DNA of 52,951 bases from Spirochaetaceae bacterium (GTDB lineage: Bacteria; Spirochaetota; Spirochaetia; CADAEX01): NCBI GenBank assembly GCA_009780675.1, contig WQZP01000017.1, forward strand, positions 1 to 52,951, written 5' to 3'. The notes under the pieces are model-generated. The model was not told where the DNA came from. It was given only the letters and a program-made list of their open reading frames with translations, and ran no database searches. Position numbers and translations under genes: made by a program. This document shows, one piece after another, positions 25,669 through 33,735 of this stretch. Within the stretch, counting starts at the first letter, position 1. Each line of letters begins with the position of its first letter.

Positions 25669-25771
25669 GAAGCTTTGCGGCTAATGATACAGCATATATT
25701 TTTAAGGTATTATAGCTATTGCTATTTTTAAAAAGTAATCCGCCAATTTTTGCTGCTATAAAAAAATAGTT

Positions 25772-25806
25772 TTCTGAGCTGTGCGGACTGTCTGCGCAGC
25801 TCAGAA
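25772..25806 (+). other. Long hairpin between lipoprotein and MNT gene
   Basis: TTCTGAGCTG (25772-25781) and CAGCTCAGAA (25797-25806) pair over ten bases and the stem can extend by four more with wobble pairs. No U-run follows. It may end the lipoprotein transcript or shield the toxin-antitoxin pair. Confidence 0.45.
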
Positions 25807-25907
25807 CATTTGTGGAGCAAAGTCTTTTTTGGTATGCTTGTCCCGCATTATCCAGCTTGTGTAAAAGCTGGTGACCTAGTATGATATCAAATAGAAACGA
25901 GGTGGTT

Positions 25908-26249
25908 ATGTGCAGTCAATCTGTATTAGATTTGGTAACAGCTAGAGTCGTAGATGCCGCAAAGAAAAGTCTTGGTGAGAGGCTGGATAAGGTGATCCTT
26001 TATGGTTCATATGCCCGAGGGGATTATGAAGGTGATTCCGATATAGATATTATGATATTAGCGGATATTCCACTTGAGAGTCGTGGGCTTGAACGGGAAA
26101 AAATTAGAAAGCTTCTTGACTATATTGATTTAGAGCACGATATTGTTTTGGCCTTAAACGTTACTGACTGCAAAACATTCAATAAATTTTTACAGGTTGA
26201 ACCGTTTTACCAAAATGTGATAAAGGAAGGTCTGGTTTTAAGTGCTTGA
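25908..26249 (+). CDS. MNT-type nucleotidyltransferase (HEPN partner)
   Basis: Minimal nucleotidyltransferase of the MntA type. The active-site motif GSYARGDYEGDSDIDIMIL holds the GSxARG and DxD residues. In studied pairs, the MNT protein neutralises the HEPN partner by AMP-adding modification. The ATG at 25908 is chosen over that at 25881 because GAGGTGG lies just before it. It overlaps the HEPN gene by 8 bp. Confidence 0.88.
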   Translation: MCSQSVLDLVTARVVDAAKKSLGERLDKVILYGSYARGDYEGDSDIDIMILADIPLESRGLEREKIRKLLDYIDLEHDIVLALNVTDCKTFNKFLQVEPFYQNVIKEGLVLSA

Positions 26250-26637
26250 TGAAACCTGTAGAATTTCAGTAAATTTTCGCATTGAAAAAGCACGAAATTG
26301 TTTAAATGCTGCTGAAACACTCTTATCTGTCGGATCATATGCTGATTCCACAAACCGTTCATATTATTGTATTTTTCATGCAATGCGAGCAGTTTTGATT
26401 ACTGTAGGATTTTCCTCAAAAACCCATTCTGGCAATATCGCTGAATTCAGACGAAGATTTATTAAAACAAGCGTTTTTCCTAATGAGTTCTCCGACATTA
26501 TTGGCAGCGCTTTTGAAATAAGAAACGATAGTGATTATGAAGATTTTTATATAGTTTCCAAAGATGAGAGTGAGCAACAAGCTGCGAATGCAAAAGTCTT
26601 TTTTAAAGCAGTGGAAGATTACATTAATACCTTATAA
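26242..26637 (+). CDS. HEPN domain protein (UPF0332 type)
   Basis: 131 residues with the UPF0332 HEPN pattern: KARNCLNAAETLL, YADSTNRSYYCIFHAMRAVL, KTHSGNIAEF and EIRNDSDYEDFY. The usual HEPN nuclease motif Rx4-6H is not present; RNDSDY replaces it, as is common in this subfamily. The start is a GTG inside the end of the MNT gene, so translation is coupled. The pair looks like a HEPN/MNT toxin-antitoxin module; whether it cuts RNA is unknown. Confidence 0.85.
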   Translation: MLDETCRISVNFRIEKARNCLNAAETLLSVGSYADSTNRSYYCIFHAMRAVLITVGFSSKTHSGNIAEFRRRFIKTSVFPNEFSDIIGSAFEIRNDSDYEDFYIVSKDESEQQAANAKVFFKAVEDYINTL

Positions 26638-26742
26638 GGATGTAACTGGATTTTGCAGCCTCCCACAAAACTCAATTTTAAACGCATTAAATAGTAATGG
26701 TTATTCTTTAGGTGCTTTGTATCAGCAAGTAAGCGCCGCCAA

Positions 26743-27888
26743 TTACCCAGCCATAAGGTTTGTGCTCGCGAAGTATGCGCTGCCCTGCACAGCAGTCCGC
26801 GACATCCATGTCGCAGATACTCTGTTGATGTAAAGGATTATGGGAAAGTGGTCTGAATAACCGCGTTGTGTTCTGGTATTCCATCTAAGAGGCGCGCCAT
26901 CTGCATCTGAAAATTCTCTGTAATTTAATACCCTAAAACCAGAATATTCCCATTTCCTGTTATTAAAAAACGGAGCTGTTAAAAGAAAGTGGTCGATCGT
27001 TTGCCAGCGCCCCCTGAACAAATAGCTGCCGATTTCTTCTCCCTGCCCCTGAAGCCCAAACCATGGAGAATAAAAAACAAGAGAGTCTTCGGACAGAACA
27101 GCCTCATACTTATTTCCTGTTACAACCAAAACATCTTCAAAAGGAAACAAATGCATTTCACTCAAAGGCATTATTGCAGTTAAATATCTTCTATTATTTC
27201 TTTTAAATTCATCTATGTTCAGATTCAAATCACCTGCTACAATTATTTTTGCATTAGGGTTTTCAAGATAAATTTCCCTGCACCGTACTGCGATTGCTTT
27301 TGCTGCTTTTATCCTTGCAGGCTCTGTTTGCTCATCGCCCCCGATTTTTGATTTCAAATGACAGTTAAATATATAAAAATCACTACCATCAATTTCAATA
27401 AGAGTTTCTGTAATAATTCTAAGATTGCTAAACTCTTTTAAATACAGCGAATGGTTTTTGGATTTTTTTATAGGATACCTGCTTATTATCCCTGTTGTTA
27501 TTGCGCTTCCTTCGTTGACTGCAGCTACATAATAGTTATAGGAAAATTGTCTAAGCCATACTGTTGCAAGGTCTCTAAGAACCCTGCTATTTTCAATTTC
27601 CTGAAGACAGATTATATCTGGTCCGCGCCTGGGCTCTGTTGCGGCAATAACATCTGCTACATTGCTAAGCCGCTGCCTATAAAGAGAAGATGTCCACGTA
27701 CCTCTTGAAGGGTCAAACTCAGGATACTCTGTCCCATTTCTTACATCATCAAAAAGATTGAATACATTATAAGAGACAATAACCAGATTTTTTGGGGGAT
27801 CTGCTTCTGGAAAAAACGAACATTTTATAAATATCGCGAATAACAATGTAAGAGAAATAAAAAGAGAGGGTTTTAAAATTTTTTTCAA
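26743..27888 (-). CDS. Endonuclease/exonuclease/phosphatase-fold lipoprotein
   Basis: EEP-superfamily enzyme (DNase I-like fold; DNA, phosphoinositide or sphingomyelin substrates in relatives). The motifs are SYNVFNLFDD (about 38-47), IICLQEIEN with the metal-binding Glu, FNCHLKSK, VAGDLNLN and GYSDHFPI with the catalytic Asp-His near residue 355. The N-terminal signal ends in a Cys at about 23 (FIKCS), a loose spirochaete-type lipobox, so the protein is probably exported. The tail beyond SDHFPIILYIN is about 25 residues. Convergent with the HEPN gene. Confidence 0.85.
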   Translation of the reverse strand: MKKILKPSLFISLTLLFAIFIKCSFFPEADPPKNLVIVSYNVFNLFDDVRNGTEYPEFDPSRGTWTSSLYRQRLSNVADVIAATEPRRGPDIICLQEIENSRVLRDLATVWLRQFSYNYYVAAVNEGSAITTGIISRYPIKKSKNHSLYLKEFSNLRIITETLIEIDGSDFYIFNCHLKSKIGGDEQTEPARIKAAKAIAVRCREIYLENPNAKIIVAGDLNLNIDEFKRNNRRYLTAIMPLSEMHLFPFEDVLVVTGNKYEAVLSEDSLVFYSPWFGLQGQGEEIGSYLFRGRWQTIDHFLLTAPFFNNRKWEYSGFRVLNYREFSDADGAPLRWNTRTQRGYSDHFPIILYINRVSATWMSRTAVQGSAYFASTNLMAG

Positions 27889-28058
27889 GGTGTCCTGCCT
27901 TCTGTTTTTTCATTCCGTTTTATATCGACCGGAGCCTGTTCCGATAAAAATCAAAACAATACGGAATTTATTGATATACGAGGTAGGACACTAGTTTTTG
28001 CTTTACTGCTTCAAAATATAAAGTTTTTTGCGAAATTTTTTCTAGCGAAAAGAAAAAA

Positions 28059-28658
28059 TCACACTCCAAGCTCATTTCTATTACAAACTATCTTTGAAAT
28101 AAGCCCATACTCCAAAGCTTCTTCTGCGCTCAGCCAGAAATCTCTGTCTGTATCTTCTTCAACCTGTTTTATGTCTTTGCCAGTTTCATCAGCTATAAGC
28201 TTGTTGATTTTTTGCCTTGTTTTTTCCAATTCTTTTGCATGGATTTCGATTTCAGTCGCAACACCTCTTATCCCGCTAAGTGGCTGATGGATAAGATAAT
28301 GGGAATTAGGAAGCCCGAACCTTCGCTCTTTTGGCGCTGCAAGAAGGATAAGAGCCCCGGCGCTTGCAACAAGCCCCATCCCTATCATGTATATATCGGG
28401 TTTTATAAACCGCGCCATATCAAATATTGCATATCCTGCGTCAACATCTCCGCCCGGAGAATCAATAAGTATTTTTATTGGGCTGTCATTATCTGCTTCA
28501 AGCAACAACATCTGCATGACAGCTTTTTCTGCGCATTTTTTATTTATTTCGCCCGAAATAAGAATTGTTCGGGTTTTTAAAAATTTTTCAGATATAGCAT
28601 CTTCTTTTTTTTCATTTTTTTCACATTCTTCATCATCATTAAATATATTGCTTTTCAT
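28059..28658 (-). CDS. clpP: ATP-dependent Clp protease proteolytic subunit
   Basis: Serine peptidase that forms the Clp proteolytic barrel with ClpX/ClpA-type unfoldases. The catalytic residues match ClpP: Ser99 in GLVASAGA, His124 in YLIHQP and Asp173 in DRDFWLSAEEALEYGLI, with spacings equal to the E. coli enzyme. The N-terminus is extended and very acidic (residues 7-20 mostly D/E/K), unlike standard ClpP, so it may be a second ClpP. No Clp ATPase is adjacent. Confidence 0.9.
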   Translation of the reverse strand: MKSNIFNDDEECEKNEKKEDAISEKFLKTRTILISGEINKKCAEKAVMQMLLLEADNDSPIKILIDSPGGDVDAGYAIFDMARFIKPDIYMIGMGLVASAGALILLAAPKERRFGLPNSHYLIHQPLSGIRGVATEIEIHAKELEKTRQKINKLIADETGKDIKQVEEDTDRDFWLSAEEALEYGLISKIVCNRNELGV

Positions 28659-28675
28659 TTTTATCCTCTTTTAGG

Positions 28676-28704
28676 TGTTTAGCATAGAGTATTATCTATG
28701 TCAA
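28676..28704 (-). promoter_or_regulatory. Putative clpP promoter
   Basis: On the minus strand TTGACA (28704-28699), a 17-bp spacer and TAAACA (28681-28676). It lies in the 92-bp divergent gap shared with era. Confidence 0.45.
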
Positions 28705-28750
28705 TAAAAATCTATACGATACTTGAAAACAAGCCAGCCAGGGCAGTATA

Positions 28751-29680
28751 ATGTTTAAAATGAAATCAGCTTTTATTACACTTATAGGAAGACCTTCTTC
28801 TGGAAAATCAACTCTTGTAAATAAGATATGTGGGCATAAAGTTTCTATTGTATCGGCAACTCCGCAAACAACAAGAAATGTAATACGTGGTATCTATACC
28901 GAAGAAAGAGGGCAACTGATTTTTCAGGATACGCCAGGGTATCATATTTCAGAAAAGAAAATAAATAACGAACTCAAGCAAGTAACAGAAAATGTTGTTA
29001 ATGAAGCAGAGGTAATACTTTATGTTTTTGATTGCACAAGAGAGCCCGGCGCAGAAGAGAAAAGAATAATAGAATATCTTTCATCACTAAATGCCGCTAT
29101 AATAGTTGCTTTAAATAAAATAGATCTTATTACAATCCCAGAGAAGAACATAAAAGAATTTATGGAAAGCAATGAAAATTTTTTGAAAAAAAATCTTAGG
29201 AAAAAAGATAGTAATAAAGATATTTCCATGTGCCATGTTTCTGCAATGACAGGGGAGGGTATCGACAAACTCCTGGAAGCAATGTTTGATAAAGCGCCTG
29301 CAGGCGAGCAATTGTACCCTGAAGATATTTATACTGACCAGGATGTTTCTTTTCGGATAAGTGAAATTATAAGAGAGAAAGCAGTTAACAGAACAAAAGA
29401 GGAAATCCCGCATAGTGTTTATGTTGAAATCGCAGATATTGAGATGAAGAAGGGCAAGCTTGGCGAAGAGCTTTGGGTCAGAGCTTTTTTAACTGTAGAA
29501 AATGAATCGCAAAAGCGGATAGTTATTGGCAGCGGCGGGGAGAAAATACAGGCAATAAAAAAGGCTGCAAAGCGGGAAATAAAATCCATTTTTCCGTATC
29601 CGGTAATAATAGACTTGCGGGTAAAAGTCAATCAAAACTGGAGAAAAAAGCGGGGAATCATAACCCGGCTTGTTAAGTAG
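28751..29680 (+). CDS. era: GTPase Era
   Basis: Ribosome-assembly GTPase that binds 16S rRNA. The G motifs are GRPSSGKST (13-21), DTPGYH, and NKID; the C-terminal KH domain shows VIGSGGEKIQAIKKAAKREI. The length of 309 is normal. An insert of Lys-rich sequence (FLKKNLRKKDSNKD) lies in the G domain. Divergent from clpP. Confidence 0.95.
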   Translation: MFKMKSAFITLIGRPSSGKSTLVNKICGHKVSIVSATPQTTRNVIRGIYTEERGQLIFQDTPGYHISEKKINNELKQVTENVVNEAEVILYVFDCTREPGAEEKRIIEYLSSLNAAIIVALNKIDLITIPEKNIKEFMESNENFLKKNLRKKDSNKDISMCHVSAMTGEGIDKLLEAMFDKAPAGEQLYPEDIYTDQDVSFRISEIIREKAVNRTKEEIPHSVYVEIADIEMKKGKLGEELWVRAFLTVENESQKRIVIGSGGEKIQAIKKAAKREIKSIFPYPVIIDLRVKVNQNWRKKRGIITRLVK

Positions 29681-29700
29681 TCGGAAGCGTATTCCGAAAA

Positions 29701-31296
29701 CTAGTACCTCTCGAACAGCGGGAGGATTTTGTTTTTACCTGCTGTCATTATAAACCCTGCGAGTCTTGGCCCTTTTTCTTTTCCTATAAGAACGTTGTAT
29801 ACCAGCTTAAAAATATCTTTTGGGTCAGCGCCATTATCCTGCGCTATTTTGTAAATTGCTTCTGCGAGGGAAACTTCTGTGTGGGTTTCGAGTTTTCTTA
29901 CTTCATCAGATAATGCTTTTAGTATTTGCGCTGATTTCTCGTCAACTGCAACAATTGAATCAGATAAAGACCTTAGCGTAAACTTAAAGTCTTCGGGCGC
30001 AAAATTTGTTATCCATCTCCACGCGCATTGCGCTCTTGCTTCTATTTTTTTCTTTTGCTCTTCGGTTATATTGCCAAATTCTTCTATTATTAAAGCATCG
30101 ATATTTCCCGAATGTATCTGAAGCAAATTACACAGATGTCTGAACTGGATCTGAAAAGGCATTTCAGATGGAATAGCGTTTACTTGTGAAAGCTCGTAAA
30201 TTCTTTTTTCTTTATCTGCTTTTTTATCATTTATAGCTTCGTTTCCAAAATATATTCTTTCGCACTTATCATAGTCTTCATAAATTTTTATTACATCAAG
30301 GTCGAACGATATTACAAATTCTGAATTTGGCCTTGTCCCTGCAAACATATATCTTACGATTTCTGGCTCGTATATCTCAAGCACATCTTTGAGGCTTATG
30401 ACCTCGCCGCTTGATGATGAAATTTTTCCGCCTCTCCCTTTGATGCCTAAAAAGTCATACTGAAAAGAAACAGGAGGGTCATAATTATAAACCTCTTTGG
30501 CAATATTTTTCGCAGTATCAAAAGAGCCCCCTTCTGAGTGGTGGTCTTTTCCTGCTGGCTCAAAATCTACTTTTTCATAAGCCCAGCGCATTGGCCAATC
30601 CAGTCGCCAGGGGAGTTTTACGCATGAAGTACTTCTTAAATCCACTGTTTCCCTGTTTCCGCATGAAGAGCAGTTATACGAAACACTCCAGTCATTGTCC
30701 CATGCTTCAACTTCTGTTTTGTCTTTGTTGCATTTTGTGCAAAAAACAGAAACAGGCATCCACTTTTCTTCGAGCGGCGCTGTTCTGTGGGCATCAAGCA
30801 GGTTTCTGATTTTTTCCCTGTTTTCAAGAGCTATTCTGATCTCTTTTGCGTAATCTGAATTTCTGTATTTTTCAGCCTGATAAATATATTGAGGAAAAAC
30901 CCCTACAGCAGGAAGAATATTCTCAAGCTCTGTTTCGTTAGCCATTGCATAACTTTTTTCCTTGCCCCATGGATCCGGAACCATTGTTATTGGAAAACGC
31001 AAATACTTTTCAAGAGTTTCCTTGTTTGGCATATTAGCAGGAATTTTTCTGAATACATCGTAATCATCCCAGGAGTATATAAATTTTACTTTTTCTCCCT
31101 TGTCTTTAAGAGCGCGTACAACAAGTTCAACAGAGATTATCTCCCTAAAATTACCTATATGAACAGTTCCCGAAGGGGTTATGCCAGAGGCGCAAATAAA
31201 ACACTCTTTATCTTGCCCAAGAAATTTTTTTCTTTCTCTTATGATTTTATCGGCATTTATATCTGCCCAATGTGTTGAGTTAACAATATTTTCCAT
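29701..31296 (-). CDS. lysS: Lysyl-tRNA synthetase, class I
   Basis: Class I (archaeal-type) LysRS, the form found in most archaea, spirochaetes and a few other bacteria. The HIGH motif variant is TVHIGNF at about 43-49 and the KMSKS variant KISSSSG at about 292-298. The zinc-like cysteines (CTKCN...CSSCG) are present in the middle. The length of 531 is normal. AGAGGA lies about 13 bases before the ATG. It is convergent with era. Confidence 0.95.
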   Translation of the reverse strand: MENIVNSTHWADINADKIIRERKKFLGQDKECFICASGITPSGTVHIGNFREIISVELVVRALKDKGEKVKFIYSWDDYDVFRKIPANMPNKETLEKYLRFPITMVPDPWGKEKSYAMANETELENILPAVGVFPQYIYQAEKYRNSDYAKEIRIALENREKIRNLLDAHRTAPLEEKWMPVSVFCTKCNKDKTEVEAWDNDWSVSYNCSSCGNRETVDLRSTSCVKLPWRLDWPMRWAYEKVDFEPAGKDHHSEGGSFDTAKNIAKEVYNYDPPVSFQYDFLGIKGRGGKISSSSGEVISLKDVLEIYEPEIVRYMFAGTRPNSEFVISFDLDVIKIYEDYDKCERIYFGNEAINDKKADKEKRIYELSQVNAIPSEMPFQIQFRHLCNLLQIHSGNIDALIIEEFGNITEEQKKKIEARAQCAWRWITNFAPEDFKFTLRSLSDSIVAVDEKSAQILKALSDEVRKLETHTEVSLAEAIYKIAQDNGADPKDIFKLVYNVLIGKEKGPRLAGFIMTAGKNKILPLFERY

Positions 31297-31470
31297 AGCA
31301 ACAAAATCCTCTTGATAGTATTAGAGAAGTATATATGTTTTTAATCTTTTTGTTCAATATTTCTTAAGGGTAGTGCTGATGGATTTTTACCTGCTTGCTA
31401 TTGCTTTTAATCGCTTAATAGCTGCTTTGTGCGATGGAAAGATTTGCTAAACAGTTGGTTGAGCCTCGTA

Positions 31471-31728
31471 TTATGTTTCGTGCTTGCCTGTAGGACTGTG
31501 CTTGCAGGGCGTTTGACTACTTGCTACTACGCCACACCATTTGCATTTTACACCATTAGAGCCGTGTATATGTTTACGAGAAGGTGTTTGAAGGCAGCCA
31601 TTCCCATAAGAAGATGAGCCGCAAAACATGCACCTCTTATCATCAGTATTATGCTGATGCAAGCCATTAATGCTACCGGGACAACCCGGACCAAATTTAC
31701 TTGAACCACAATGTGTACATTTAGACAT
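31471..31728 (-). CDS. Small protein with three Cys/His zinc modules
   Basis: 85-residue protein built from three similar units: CTHCGSSKFGPGC...HQH, CMFCGSSSYGNGC...HIH, and CKWCG...C...H. Each likely binds one zinc through Cys and His. The ATG at 31728 is chosen because GGAGG lies 5 bases before it; an in-frame ATG upstream (31740) contains that ribosome-binding site. I recognise no named family. Alone between lysS and rlpA. Confidence 0.75.
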   Translation of the reverse strand: MSKCTHCGSSKFGPGCPGSINGLHQHNTDDKRCMFCGSSSYGNGCLQTPSRKHIHGSNGVKCKWCGVVASSQTPCKHSPTGKHET

Positions 31729-31842
31729 AAAAACCTCCATGTTATAATTATATATCGGCAGTTTTTATTAATATAGAAATACATTTATTATTTCGGAAAT
31801 CTGTTTATAAATCTTCGGAGCATACACTCCGATAATAAATTA

Positions 31843-32436
31843 ATGAAAAAATTATCAATTCTCTTTTTATTTTTGTTTATTGCAAGCCCATTTTTGTTTT
31901 CTGAGGCAGCAGGTTATGCATCCTGGTATGGCGGTAAATTTCATGGCAGAAGGACTGCGAATGGCGAGATTTATAATATGCACCAGCTTACAGCAGCGCA
32001 CAAGACTCTCCCTTTTGATACGATTGTCAAAGTCAAAAACCTTGAAAATGGCAAAACAACTGTTGTAAGAATAAATGACCGCGGGCCATTTATTGAAGGG
32101 AGGATAATAGATCTTTCCTATGCTGCTGCAAAAGAGATTGGAATGGTTGAGGCAGGAATTGTAAAAGTAGCTCTGGAGATTATTGAAGGGGACGCAAGCC
32201 AGGCAATCAATTATGTTTATAGAATCCAGGTTGGGGCATATCGCGATATAAGAAATGCTCAAAATGCAGTTGCGGGTTTAAAAGCAAATGGATTAAATCC
32301 CTCTATTGAGCAAGAAAGAGATATATTCAGGGTTGTATTACTTAATATAGAAGAAAAAGATGTTGAAAAAAGCCGGGAGATGCTTAGACGGGCCGGGATT
32401 AGAGATTATCTTGTAAGGCGAGAGATTCGGCTGTAA
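31843..32436 (+). CDS. RlpA-like septal lytic transglycosylase with SPOR domain
   Basis: Cleaved signal peptide (about 1-22), then a double-psi beta-barrel with the RlpA blocks [22 protein letters not shown] (about 24-45), [11 protein letters not shown] and [16 protein letters not shown], and a C-terminal SPOR domain from about 127 ([16 protein letters not shown]). RlpA enzymes cut naked glycan strands at the septum, and SPOR targets them there. The length of 197 is short but complete. No clear Shine-Dalgarno sequence. Confidence 0.9.
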   Translation: MKKLSILFLFLFIASPFLFSEAAGYASWYGGKFHGRRTANGEIYNMHQLTAAHKTLPFDTIVKVKNLENGKTTVVRINDRGPFIEGRIIDLSYAAAKEIGMVEAGIVKVALEIIEGDASQAINYVYRIQVGAYRDIRNAQNAVAGLKANGLNPSIEQERDIFRVVLLNIEEKDVEKSREMLRRAGIRDYLVRREIRL

Positions 32437-32439
32437 TAT

Positions 32440-32823
32440 TTAGGCTTTTTTGGTTTCAAGCAATGCGCCTGCCATAATACAAATAATTGGAATATTTAAA
32501 TAACGTACGCCGATTTGCATGATATAGGTATCTATTGGCATTTTGGACATCGGCAGCAGTATTAATGCATCGAGTATCAGGTTTATCAATAACCAAATTA
32601 CACCGATAGCGATGCCAGTCTGTAAATAAGCGCCTTTGGTTTTACGAAAAAATATCACCAGCAATCCGCAACCCGCTAGTGCGCTGACTACTATCATAAT
32701 AGATTTGAACAAATCTATATCAATTAAGCAATTTCCATTTTTATCATAAAAGAAAAAAGAGACAACAAAAGGGATGAGCCATGTCAGGACGCCATAAGCT
32801 GTTATTTTTAAATATTTCTTCAT
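32440..32823 (-). CDS. Membrane protein of unknown function
   Basis: About 127 residues with four predicted membrane segments and no family I recognise. The ATG at 32823 is chosen because AAGGAA precedes it; the frame also opens at 32865. It is convergent with rlpA (3 bp apart). Confidence 0.65.
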   Translation of the reverse strand: MKKYLKITAYGVLTWLIPFVVSFFFYDKNGNCLIDIDLFKSIMIVVSALAGCGLLVIFFRKTKGAYLQTGIAIGVIWLLINLILDALILLPMSKMPIDTYIMQIGVRYLNIPIICIMAGALLETKKA

Positions 32824-33114
32824 GATAATTCCTTTTAGTGCTTTATAATCCCTTAATTTTACCATAGATTACCTGTGGTTATCAACAGAAAAAATTGCAG
32901 TCGCAGCTCGCTGATTGTAATATGGCATACAGCGTTATTATTATATAATTTGTATATACTATTATGGTGTGCAACGTGCTTTTGTCAAAGATATTTAGTT
33001 AAAAAACAGAAAAACAGAGAGCGGATAACAAGCTATTCTATTGACAAAAATTACTGAATGTAGCTAAAATAAAAAACTAGAATATCAGCCCATTTTAGGA
33101 AAGCGAGTCACAAT

Positions 33115-33735
33115 ATGCCACGTAACAAATCAACAAAGAAAAAAATTTTTTTTGTAGCAGTAGATTTCTTTGCGGAGAAAGGTTTTAAGCATTGTACTAT
33201 GCAGGAAATTGCCGACAAAGTTAATATAAAAGCGCCAAGTATCTATAAACATTTTATCAATAAAAAAGAAATTCTTACCGAGATATTTGAATACTATAAA
33301 AATAATTTAAATAAACACAGGCTGCCTGTAGAAAAAATACTGGAGGCTATAGATCATGAGCCTCCTGGCAAAGTATTTACCAAGCTTTTTTCTGCATTTG
33401 AAACAGAAGAAGAATATGCACTGATGATGAAAATATCAAAAATCGTTATCGGGATGTCTTATGAAAACGAAGATGCAAAAAAAATTTTTCAACAGGCATT
33501 TGTCGAAGAACCAACAAAATATCTTAATGATGTTTTTACAAAGCTGATTGATTCTGGAAAAATAAAGTTATTTGATTATGAATCGTTAACATTTCAAATA
33601 ATTGCATTTTCCCGCATGATTTTTGAAACAAGCTTGCCAGACGGAACTGACCGCGCAGAGATGGATGCCAAGTACAACAACGGAATAGCCCTGCTCGCAA
33701 AAGGTTTTGAGAGAGCGGATTTACTCGTTAGGTAA
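33115..33735 (+). CDS. TetR/AcrR-family regulator
   Basis: 206-residue one-component repressor. The N-terminal HTH is typical: AVDFFAEKGFKHCTMQEIADKVNIKAPSIYKHFINKKEIL (about 13-52). The ligand domain shows no informative motif. The gene is convergent with the oxidoreductase operon and overlaps its last gene by 8 bp. Confidence 0.88.
   Translation: MPRNKSTKKKIFFVAVDFFAEKGFKHCTMQEIADKVNIKAPSIYKHFINKKEILTEIFEYYKNNLNKHRLPVEKILEAIDHEPPGKVFTKLFSAFETEEEYALMMKISKIVIGMSYENEDAKKIFQQAFVEEPTKYLNDVFTKLIDSGKIKLFDYESLTFQIIAFSRMIFETSLPDGTDRAEMDAKYNNGIALLAKGFERADLLVR

Noticed and set aside
32876-32890. DnaA-box-like TTATCAACA
   Set aside because: A single imperfect match with no cluster and no origin-type genes nearby.
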